Assembly (NCBI GenBank): GCA_004292985.1
Contig: RDXT01000602.1
Span: 1-8,135, forward strand
DNA from: Bacteroidota bacterium
GTDB lineage: Bacteria; Bacteroidota; Bacteroidia; J057
Length of the DNA stretch: 8,135 nt
Direction: 5' to 3'
Shown: piece after piece, positions 1-6,900 of the stretch
Layout of the letters: the number at the start of each line of letters is the position of its first letter
Position numbering within the stretch: the stretch's first letter is position 1
The notes under the pieces: generated by a model
What the model saw: only the letters and a program-made list of their open reading frames with translations
The model's database searches: none
Told to the model about the DNA's origin: nothing
Translations under genes and position numbers: made by a program

Positions 1-336
1 CAGATTGCCAATGAAGGGCTCGGCCTGCTCTATGCCAGCAACGGCATCACGACCCTGGTCGAAGGTGATGCCCTGGCCTTGGGGCTGGAGCTCTATCCGA
101 ACCCTTCGCAGGGTGAACTGAACATCGCCTTCCGGAATCCGGTGGCGCAGCCGGTGCAGATCGCTTTATACAGCCTCGAAGGCCGTCTGATGCACACGAT
201 CTCCGGCGCTGAGACGCTGCAGGCAGGCCCTGTAAATCTGAGCTGGGACGCAGGAAATCTGCCTTCGGGCGTGTATCTGCTGCGGATGGTGACCAGCGAA
301 GCCGTCTATTCCCTGCGCTGGATGTTGCTCCGTTAA
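1..336 (+). CDS. Secreted protein, C-terminal end with T9SS type A sorting domain (5' partial)
   Basis: The reading frame is open from the first base and ends at TAA 334-336, giving the last 111 residues of a longer protein. From visible residue about 30 the sequence matches a Por-secretion (T9SS type A) C-terminal sorting domain: LYPNPSQGELNI at 31-42, alternating beta strands, an LPSGVYLLRM motif at 87-96, and a short basic C-terminus (RWMLLR). In this family the domain directs a periplasmic protein through the type IX secretion system and is then usually removed as the protein is released or attached at the cell surface. The 28 or so residues before it belong to the preceding cargo domain and are too few to identify it, so the cargo's function is unknown. 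The gene is followed by an 80-base gap, and nothing suggests co-transcription with lptB. The sorting-domain call is firm; the protein's role is not determinable here. Confidence 0.88.
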   Translation, partial: QIANEGLGLLYASNGITTLVEGDALALGLELYPNPSQGELNIAFRNPVAQPVQIALYSLEGRLMHTISGAETLQAGPVNLSWDAGNLPSGVYLLRMVTSEAVYSLRWMLLR

Positions 337-356
337 ACCTCCATTATTCAAAAGCC

Positions 357-388
357 TTTCCTTTTACCGGAGACTTTCGTATCTTTTG
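357..388 (+). promoter_or_regulatory. Possible Bacteroidota-type promoter for lptB-GH3
   Basis: The 80 bases between the sorting-domain gene and lptB are more AT-rich than the flanking genes. They contain TATCTTTTG at 380-388, one base longer than the Bacteroidota -7 consensus TAnnTTTG. TTTC at 357-360 lies 19 bases upstream, about where the -33 element (TTTG) is expected. The predicted transcript would start near 395, giving a leader of about 20 bases before ATG 417. This is a motif match only. No Shine-Dalgarno sequence is visible before the ATG, which is normal in this phylum. Confidence 0.35.
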
Positions 389-416
389 TGAGAATTCAAT
401 CATTTGGCGTGCGATT

Positions 417-1145
417 ATGTTAAGAGCGGAAGTCCTGGTTAAACGATATCGCCAGCGGGCAGTGGTCAATGAAGTTTCGCTGGAGGTAAAACAAGGAGAG
501 ATTGTGGGGCTGCTTGGACCCAACGGAGCAGGCAAAACCACGACCTTTTATATGATTGTGGGGCTGATCCGGCCTCACTCCGGCACTATTTTTCTCGACG
601 ATCAGGACATCACCCGGCTGCCGATGTACCGCCGGGGTCAGCTCGGCATCGGCTATCTGGCGCAGGAGGCCTCCGTATTCCGGGAGCTTTCGGTGGAGGA
701 TAACATTATGGCTGTGCTCGAAATGGCCACCCGCCTCGATGCCCGCGAACGCAAGGCCCGTGCCGAGCAGTTGCTGGAGGAGTTTAGCATCACGCACGTG
801 CGCAAGAGTCCGGGAAAGGTACTTTCCGGAGGTGAGCGCCGCCGCACAGAGATCGCGCGCGCGCTGGCTGTCAATCCGCGCTTTATCCTGCTCGACGAAC
901 CCTTTGCCGGCATTGACCCGATTGCGGTGGAGGAAATCCAGCACCTTGTGTCGGACCTGGTCAAACGCAACATCGGCGTGCTGATCACCGACCACAACGT
1001 TCACGAGACCCTCAACATCACCGACCGCGCCTATCTGCTCTACGAAGGTAAGCTGAAAATGGCCGGAACCGCCGAAGAACTGGCCAACAACCCCGAAGCG
1101 CGAAGATTATACCTGGGCGAAAAATTCCAACTCACACGCAGATGA
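417..1145 (+). CDS. lptB: LPS export system ATP-binding protein LptB
   Basis: This is a 242-residue ABC ATPase, the usual length for LptB. In the known system an LptB dimer sits on the cytoplasmic face of LptF and LptG and powers extraction of lipopolysaccharide from the inner membrane into the Lpt bridge. Visible motifs are Walker A GPNGAGKT (34-41), Q-loop glutamine 83 within GYLAQEASVFR, signature LSGGE (136-140), Walker B FILLDE (156-161) and the H-loop histidine 193 in ITDHNVHET. The GYLAQEASVFR and SGGERRRTEIARALA stretches are typical of LptB rather than of other ABC ATPases. ATG 417 is chosen because it begins the first conserved strand at the expected place. No LptF, LptG, LptC or LptA gene lies in the window. 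The stop codon overlaps the start of the GH3 gene by four bases, so the two are almost surely one transcript and probably translationally coupled. Confidence 0.95.
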   Translation: MLRAEVLVKRYRQRAVVNEVSLEVKQGEIVGLLGPNGAGKTTTFYMIVGLIRPHSGTIFLDDQDITRLPMYRRGQLGIGYLAQEASVFRELSVEDNIMAVLEMATRLDARERKARAEQLLEEFSITHVRKSPGKVLSGGERRRTEIARALAVNPRFILLDEPFAGIDPIAVEEIQHLVSDLVKRNIGVLITDHNVHETLNITDRAYLLYEGKLKMAGTAEELANNPEARRLYLGEKFQLTRR

Positions 1146-2668
1146 TCCCTCTTGTTCAAAAGGTGGCGGGTTGGTTTCTCAAGCGCCGGATCGAGCATGT
1201 GGAGCAGTTTATGCGCCACCCGCACGAAACGCAGGAGCGGGTTTTTCATGAGCTTATCGAAAAGGCACGCCACACCCGCTGGGGCAGCCATCATGGCTAT
1301 GAAGACATTCATACGATAGACCAGTTCCGGTCGCAGGTACCCGTAAGTCCTTATGAGGCGCTGTATCCCTGGATCGAGATGGAGCTGAAAGGCGAATCGG
1401 ACATCCTCTGGCCGGGGCGCACGCAGTGGTTTGCCCGCTCCTCAGGCACCACCAACGACAAAAGTAAATACATCCCCGTGTCGCAGGAGTCGCTCGACGA
1501 CTGCCATTACAAAGCCGGGCAGGATATGCTGGCCGTTTATTTTCACAATAAACCCGACAGCAAACTATTTACCGGCAAATCGCTCTCGATCGGAGGCAGC
1601 CACAGCCATAGCCCGCTGAGCAAACACGCCCGCTGCGGCGATGTGAGTGCTGTGATCCTCGAAAATCTGCCTTCTTTTTACGAAATGGTCCGCGCTCCGA
1701 GCAAAGAAGTCGCGCTGATGCCCAACTGGGAGGAAAAACTGCCCGTCATGGCCCGCGAAGTGATGCATGACGACGTAACGGCCCTCGTAGGGGTGCCAAC
1801 CTGGACTCTGGCCCTGGCGCACCGTTTGCTCGATGAAGCAAAAAGCAGCTCACGCAACCTGCTCGACATATGGCCCAATCTGGAGCTGTATGTGCATGGC
1901 GGGGTTAATTTTGAGCCCTACCGCGCCCAGTTTGAGTCGCTGATTCCCTCGCCTTTTATGAGCTACCTCGACTGCTACAATGCCTCCGAGGGCTTCTTTG
2001 GGTTTCAGCACGAAAGAGAGCGGCGCGACCTGCTGCTGCTGCTCGATTATGGCATTTTCTACGAATTTATCCCGGTGGAGGATATAGACCAGGAGCACCC
2101 GCGCACCTTTGTGCTGGGGGAGGTGGAAACCGGAAAAAACTATGCGATGCTCATCAGCACCAATGCCGGTCTCTGGCGCTACCTGATCGGCGATACGCTT
2201 ATGTTTACCTCTACCGATCCTTATACCGTGCGCGTAACGGGCCGTACCAAGCAGTTTATCAATCTGTTTGGCGAAGAGCTGATGGTGGACAATGCCGAAG
2301 TGGCCCTCAGCGAGGCCTGCCGCCAGACGGGTGCGCAGATCGAAAACTTCACCGTAGGGCCCATTTTTCCGGAGCAAACGGTGCAGGGCGGGCATGAATG
2401 GCTGATCGAGTTTGCTGTGATGCCGGATACGATGGAGCATTTTTCCTACCTGCTCGACAGCCGCCTGAAAGAGCTTAACTCCGACTACGAAGCCAAGCGT
2501 GTGGGGGATATTGCCCTCCGGCCCCCCAGAATTGTGGTGCTGCCACGGGGTACCTTTCACGAGTGGATGAAAAAGCGCGGTAAACTCGGCGGGCAGCATA
2601 AGGTGCCGCGCCTTGCGAATCACCGCCAGTATGTGGATGATATTCTCGCGATGCCAGCGCTTCTGTAA
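1142..2668 (+). CDS. GH3 family (auxin-responsive-type) acyl-adenylating protein, substrate unknown
   Basis: The product has 508 residues and full-length similarity to the GH3 family, whose plant members adenylate carboxylic acids such as jasmonate, auxin or benzoates and join them to amino acids. Visible adenylation motifs are the phosphate-binding SSGTTNDKSKYIPVS (100-114), the YNASEG motif (279-284), WRYLIGD (345-351) and VTGRTKQFINLFGEEL (365-380), followed by a smaller C-terminal domain ending in KLGGQHKVPRL. All the ATP-handling motifs look intact, so an active enzyme is likely. It is somewhat shorter than the plant enzymes. No signal peptide or clear membrane helix is seen, so it should be cytoplasmic, with a basic amphipathic N-terminus (residues 1-25). 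The start ATG 1142 lies inside the lptB stop (ATGA). Bacteroidota homologues are common but, to my knowledge, have no assigned substrate. The operon suggests an envelope or lipid-related acyl substrate, which is inference. Confidence 0.9.
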   Translation: MIPLVQKVAGWFLKRRIEHVEQFMRHPHETQERVFHELIEKARHTRWGSHHGYEDIHTIDQFRSQVPVSPYEALYPWIEMELKGESDILWPGRTQWFARSSGTTNDKSKYIPVSQESLDDCHYKAGQDMLAVYFHNKPDSKLFTGKSLSIGGSHSHSPLSKHARCGDVSAVILENLPSFYEMVRAPSKEVALMPNWEEKLPVMAREVMHDDVTALVGVPTWTLALAHRLLDEAKSSSRNLLDIWPNLELYVHGGVNFEPYRAQFESLIPSPFMSYLDCYNASEGFFGFQHERERRDLLLLLDYGIFYEFIPVEDIDQEHPRTFVLGEVETGKNYAMLISTNAGLWRYLIGDTLMFTSTDPYTVRVTGRTKQFINLFGEELMVDNAEVALSEACRQTGAQIENFTVGPIFPEQTVQGGHEWLIEFAVMPDTMEHFSYLLDSRLKELNSDYEAKRVGDIALRPPRIVVLPRGTFHEWMKKRGKLGGQHKVPRLANHRQYVDDILAMPALL

Positions 2669-2680
2669 CTTCAGAACGTT
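2656..2680. terminator. Weak stem-loop between convergent GH3 and psd genes
   Basis: TTCTG (2661-2665) and CAGAA (2672-2676) form a five-base stem around a six-base loop that contains both stop codons. With one bulged base (C2660) the pairing extends through AGCG (2656-2659) and CGTT (2677-2680), including one G-U pair. The position, exactly where two convergent genes meet, suits a bidirectional terminator. The stem is weak and there is no T-tract, so it may be chance. Confidence 0.2.
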
Positions 2681-3321
2681 GCGATCACCGACTCACCCGC
2701 CTTTACCTTTTGCCCCAATGCTGCCACCACCTTGCACTCCAATGGAAGCAGCAGGTCTATCCGTGAGCCGAAAGAAATAAACCCAAACTCTTCGCCCTGC
2801 AGCACGCTGTCTCCCTCTTTAATATAACAATGCAGCCTGCGGGCCAGAAACCCGGCGATCTGCTTATACCCCAGCTCGGCGCGGCCATTTGATACGACGA
2901 TATACGTCTGCTCATTTAACTCCGACGATTTGGGGTTAAATGCCATCAGGTACTTGCCCGGCACATAGCGAAAAAAGCGGATGACACCCGTCACAGGGTT
3001 GCGGTTCACATGCACATTCAGCGGGGACATAAAAATGCTGACCTGCCGCATGGGCTTATGAAAGTAGGTTTTGTCCTCCACCTCCTCGATCACCACCACC
3101 TGACCTTCGCAGGGCGCCAGAATCTGAGCATCATCGCGCTGGGGGGAGAGGGGCGGGTTGCGAAAAAAATTCACGACCAGGTATCCCATCACGCAGGCCG
3201 CAGCGAAGCAGAGCCAGCCAAATGCCGGATGAAGTGCAAAAGCGCCCGCATTCAGCAGCCCCAGGATCAGCATCGAAACGGGAATGACGCGGCGACCCTC
3301 TGGATGAATGTTAAATGTCAT
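2671..3321 (-). CDS. psd: Phosphatidylserine decarboxylase proenzyme (short, PSD-A type)
   Basis: A 216-residue pyruvoyl-dependent enzyme that converts phosphatidylserine to phosphatidylethanolamine at the inner membrane. Two hydrophobic segments (about 12-31 and 35-52) anchor the N-terminus. Conserved blocks follow: ILAPCEGQVV (67-76), IFMSPLNVHVNRNPVTG (96-112) and KSSELNEQ (131-138). The self-cleavage site is FGSR (184-187): Ser186 is the expected source of the pyruvoyl group, giving an alpha chain of about 31 residues. The length matches the short family form found in many Bacteroidota. The frame is open 13 codons further upstream (to 3360), but that extension is rich in proline and charge and overlaps a possible -7 box, so ATG 3321 is preferred. 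The phosphatidylserine synthase gene often found next to psd is absent here. The gene converges on GH3 with two bases between stops. Confidence 0.93.
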   Translation of the reverse strand: MTFNIHPEGRRVIPVSMLILGLLNAGAFALHPAFGWLCFAAACVMGYLVVNFFRNPPLSPQRDDAQILAPCEGQVVVIEEVEDKTYFHKPMRQVSIFMSPLNVHVNRNPVTGVIRFFRYVPGKYLMAFNPKSSELNEQTYIVVSNGRAELGYKQIAGFLARRLHCYIKEGDSVLQGEEFGFISFGSRIDLLLPLECKVVAALGQKVKAGESVIATF

Positions 3322-3412
3322 TGGTTCGGGATTTTTTTCGGGGTAAATATACATTGGCAAATATCATTTGGAAGCCCTCAGTGTAAGATTAACCCTCGTC
3401 AACAGACATTTT
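3322..3412. promoter_or_regulatory. Shared upstream region of divergent psd and methylmalonyl-CoA epimerase genes
   Basis: These 91 AT-richer bases separate two divergent starts and must hold both promoters. On the minus strand TATATTTA (3345-3352) resembles the Bacteroidota -7 box. On the plus strand TATCATTTG (3362-3370) is one base longer than TAnnTTTG and has TTTC (3336-3339) 22 bases upstream. The T7 run at 3332-3338 could contribute to either promoter. No operator-like palindrome was recognised. Neither promoter call is strong by itself. Confidence 0.3.
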
Positions 3413-3811
3413 ATGAAAGTAGAACACATCGGGATTGCCGTGCGGAGCCTTGAAAGCGCCGAGCAACTGTTCGCAAAGCTGCTGGGCAGCGAATCCTACA
3501 AGCGCGAAACGGTGGAAAGCGAATCCGTAACGACCAGCTTTTTTAAAGCCGGAGAGACCAAAATCGAGCTGCTCGAAGCCACCTCACCGGCATCGGTCAT
3601 TAGCACCTATATCGAAAAGCGGGGCGAAGGAATACACCATATCGCCTTTGAGGTGGAAGATATTCACCAGGAAATGGCGCGTCTTCAGGAAGCGGGCTTC
3701 CGCCTGCTCAACAGCGCCCCCAAGCGGGGAGCAGACAACAAATGGGTCTGTTTTGTGCATCCGAAGGACTGCAACGGGGTGCTGGTAGAGCTTTGCCAGG
3801 AGCTACGGTGA
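3413..3811 (+). CDS. mce: Methylmalonyl-CoA epimerase
   Basis: A 132-residue protein of the VOC (glyoxalase/dioxygenase) superfamily. It interconverts (2R)- and (2S)-methylmalonyl-CoA in the route between propionyl-CoA and succinyl-CoA and acts in the cytoplasm. Two beta-alpha-beta-beta-beta halves are visible, beginning at VEHIGIAV (3-10) and GIHHIAFEV (73-81). The expected metal ligands are His5, Glu52 (in KIELLE), His76 and Glu126 (in VLVEL), matching the usual one-ligand-per-strand layout, so the site looks complete. The length is typical. ATG 3413 is chosen over in-frame TTG 3368 because it puts the first metal-binding histidine at residue 5, as is usual, and leaves room for a promoter. 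No mutase or carboxylase genes are in the window, so the gene stands apart from its pathway. A specialised VOC enzyme cannot be wholly excluded, but the GEGIHHIAFEV and C-terminal strands favour the epimerase. Confidence 0.9.
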   Translation: MKVEHIGIAVRSLESAEQLFAKLLGSESYKRETVESESVTTSFFKAGETKIELLEATSPASVISTYIEKRGEGIHHIAFEVEDIHQEMARLQEAGFRLLNSAPKRGADNKWVCFVHPKDCNGVLVELCQELR

Positions 3812-3885
3812 GTCTGCGGGCAGCAGCGGGTAAGAAAGAGCCTGTTATTGTATCTATAAGGCATAGCATTACGCTGCGCTTTTAG

Positions 3886-3893
3886 TAGATTTG
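3886..3893 (+). promoter_or_regulatory. -7 promoter box TAGATTTG upstream of the polysaccharide export operon
   Basis: TAGATTTG is an exact match to the Bacteroidota -7 consensus TAnnTTTG. It lies 19 bases before ATG 3913, so transcription would begin near 3900 with a leader of only about a dozen bases. No good TTTG appears 17-23 bases upstream, so the -33 half is poor. The rest of the 3812-3912 gap shows a GCGGG direct repeat pair (3816-3820 and 3826-3830) and no clear terminator for the upstream epimerase gene. Confidence 0.45.
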
Positions 3894-3912
3894 CGGGACT
3901 TTGTTACTTCCC

Positions 3913-6900
3913 ATGACCAGACTATTCACACACCCCAAAATATTCGCGCTGGCCGCCGCATTACTCCTGAGTTATGTCGCGGGCTGGGCGCAACCCACAG
4001 GTCTTCCCTCCTCTATCCCAGCGGGAGGCTTGCCGCAGAACCTCCAGCAGCGGGTACAGGAGCTTAACCGGGCGGGCATTACCCCCCAGCAGATCGATGC
4101 ATACCGCCAGTCCGGGCAGGTTCCGGCAGGCTTAAGCACCATCGGTGCGCCGTCGGCAACGCTTCCTACCTCTGCCCCTTCGGCTGCACAGATCACCCCT
4201 ACCGAAATCCAGGGCAAGGAAGATGTGCTGGAAGAAGAGAAGAGCGAATACGAAGACCGCCCGCAGGAGAAGATTCCGACCAACCTTCAGCCTGTGTTCA
4301 GCAAAGTGTTCGGGCACGAAATTTTTAATGATACCACCCTCGATTTCACTGCTTTTGCCAGTCGCTCTGTGCCCGAAGACTATCTGGTCGGCACCGGAGA
4401 CCAGTTTCAGGTCACCATTTCGGGTACGAACAACTACTCCGAAAACCTCAACGTGCGGGAAGACGGCTCTGTGCAGGTGGCTGTGTATGGAAAAGTATTT
4501 GTGGGAGGTATGACCTTCGCGCAGGCACGTGAGGCACTGCGAAGCCGCTACCGGAGCATCGTATCCTCGCAGGCGGTGATCAATGTGCAGATCTCACCCA
4601 ATGCCAGAGCGATCACTGTCAATATTGTGGGGGAAGTGCGCAAGCCGGGCGCCTACCGCATCAGTCCGGCAACTCCGGCCTTTAATGCCCTCTTTTTTGC
4701 CGGAGGAGTCAGCGACATGGGTACGGTCCGCAACATCCAGATCCGCCGCAATGGCCGTCTGGTGCAGGTGCTCGACCTCTACGACTATCTGATCCGGGGC
4801 ACCAATACGCCTATTTTCCTTCAGGAAAACGACTTTATCTATGTGCCGATCCAGGGAAAAATCGCCGAAGCCTATGGCGGTGTGCGCCGGGCCAAAGAAT
4901 ACGAGCTTCGCGAAGGCGAGCACCTCAAGACCCTGATCGAGTTCAGCGGCGGCCTCACCTACGACGCGCTCCGCCTCAAAGCCCAGCTCGCCCGCCTCGA
5001 AAACCAGACCACCTTCCGCGAAGTGCTGATAGACATTGCCTTAGACTCCATTTTGCGCGACCCGACCAAAGACTATTTTCTGCAGGACGGCGACCAGCTC
5101 TATGTGGAGCAGGCACGGCGGGGGGCCTTTAACATTGTGCAGATATTTGGCGATGTCGAATATCCGGGCACCTATCAGCTGGTGGAAGGCGGTACTGTAC
5201 GCGACCTGATCACCCGCGCCGGGGGCGTAAGTATCAACAGCTACCTCGACCGGGCCTATGTGGTGCGGATTGTGCCCGGCTCAAACGATCTTCAGTACAT
5301 TCCCATTAAGTTGACCGACATTTTCACCAATCCCGCAGACTCCAACAACATTCCGCTTCAGTTTTTTGATGCCCTGCGGATCTTTTCACAGTCTGAGTTT
5401 AAGGAAAAACGCTATATCTCCCTCACCGGGCAGGTGCGCAGACCGGGCATTTATCAGACTTCGGAAGGCATGACCCTCAAAGACCTGATCTTTATGGCGG
5501 GTGGATTTAAAGACGAGGCCGACCTTCGCAACATCGAGCTTTCGACGATCACCCGTGCGGAGTTTCTGGACCTGGCGCGTTTCCTCGAAGAGAGCCAGAA
5601 GGCTGCTGCACAGGCAGGTACGCCCATCGATCCGGTAACGGGCAACAACCAGGGAGGGGCAGCCCTCGCCACTACGGATACCGATCCGCTGGCAGGCATC
5701 ACGCCCGACGAGCAGGTGGTGCAGCGCATTTCTGTGGACGCCCAGTGGCAAAATGATCCGCTGATGGATACGCTCACCATCAACCAGTTTGACCGGGTGC
5801 GGATCTATTCCAAATACGACTTTATCTTCTCCGAAAGCATCGCCATCGAAGGCGCCGTAAAAAGACCCGGCGAATACCTGCTCAAACGCGGCATGACCCT
5901 CAAAGACCTGCTCTACCAGGCGGGTGGCCTGACCGAAAATGCCGACGTGAAAGAAGTTGAGCTGTACAGGGATATTGACCTCGACGACCTGGGCAACTTT
6001 AATACAGGTACCTCTGAAAAAGAAATCATCCGGGTAAAAATTGATGAGGACTGGCAAACGGGCACGATTACCGACAGCCTGATCGTAGAAGACTACCGGA
6101 AAATCATTATCCGCTCCGAAACGGATTTCTTTACCACGGGCTACGTTACCATCAAAGGCTACGTAAACCAGCCGGGCACCTTTGAGGTCTCTCCCAACAT
6201 GACGCTCAAAGACCTGATATACAAGGCCAATGGCCTCCGGATGGAAGCCGACTTCGATAAAATCGAACTGACCCGCATCATCGAAGTCGAGGATGCCAAT
6301 GGCACCATCATCCCGACACCCATCTCGATCAGTGAAGTTTCGGCTTCGCAAAACTGGCAAAGCGACAGCAACCTGGACCAGATCAAACTGAACCACTACG
6401 ACCAGGTATTTGTACGCCGGAATCCCTTCTTCGAATTGCAGCAGAGTGTCTTTGTCGAAGGGGAGGTGCTGGTCGAGGGTGAATACAACAAATCCTCTAA
6501 AACGGAGCATCTCAGCTCGCTGGTGGCCCGCGCAGGCGGCATTACCGATCTGGCCTACCTCGATGGCGCTTATCTGCTGCGCCCGGAGATCGGCCAGGTG
6601 TCGCTCCGCCTCGAAAAGGCCCTGAAACGGCCCGGAACCCGCTTCGACATCCCCCTTCAGAAAGGAGATACGCTGGTAATCCCTGCGCGCCTGGATATCG
6701 TCACGATCAATGGCAATGTGCGCCAGCCTTCGACCACAGTGATCTATGAAATCGGCAACAAGAAGCTCAAATACTATGTGCAGTTTGCCGGAGGCTTCGA
6801 TAAACGTACCCGCAAGAAAGACGTTACGGTTGCTTATATGGATGGCCGTGTGAAAGGTACGCATCGCATTCTATTCAAGCGGATTTACCCAAAAGTGGAG

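Noticed and set aside
420..1004. A 194-codon minus-strand open frame within lptB
   Set aside because: It is fully antisense to an unmistakable LptB and its translation shows no family features.
1850..2623. A 257-codon minus-strand open frame within the GH3 gene
   Set aside because: It is a shadow of the GH3 coding sequence, whose motifs are conserved across its whole length; the antisense product shows no recognisable domain or start context.
3368..3412. Upstream TTG start for methylmalonyl-CoA epimerase
   Set aside because: It would add 15 residues before the first metal-binding strand, where the family normally begins a few residues before the histidine, and would overlap the likely promoter.
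3010..3453. A 147-codon plus-strand open frame crossing psd and the start of the epimerase gene
   Set aside because: It is antisense to the conserved PSD core and runs through the intergenic promoter region; the translation is rich in His and Gln without a known fold.
3816..3830. GCGGG direct repeat pair after the epimerase gene, considered as a regulatory repeat
   Set aside because: Only two five-base copies are present, with no palindrome or further spacing pattern, so chance is the simplest explanation.
5386..6864. A 492-codon open frame on the minus strand inside the SLBB gene
   Set aside because: It lies wholly opposite a well-supported gene with clear domain repeats, resembles no family I know, and is the kind of long antisense frame expected in GC-rich coding DNA.
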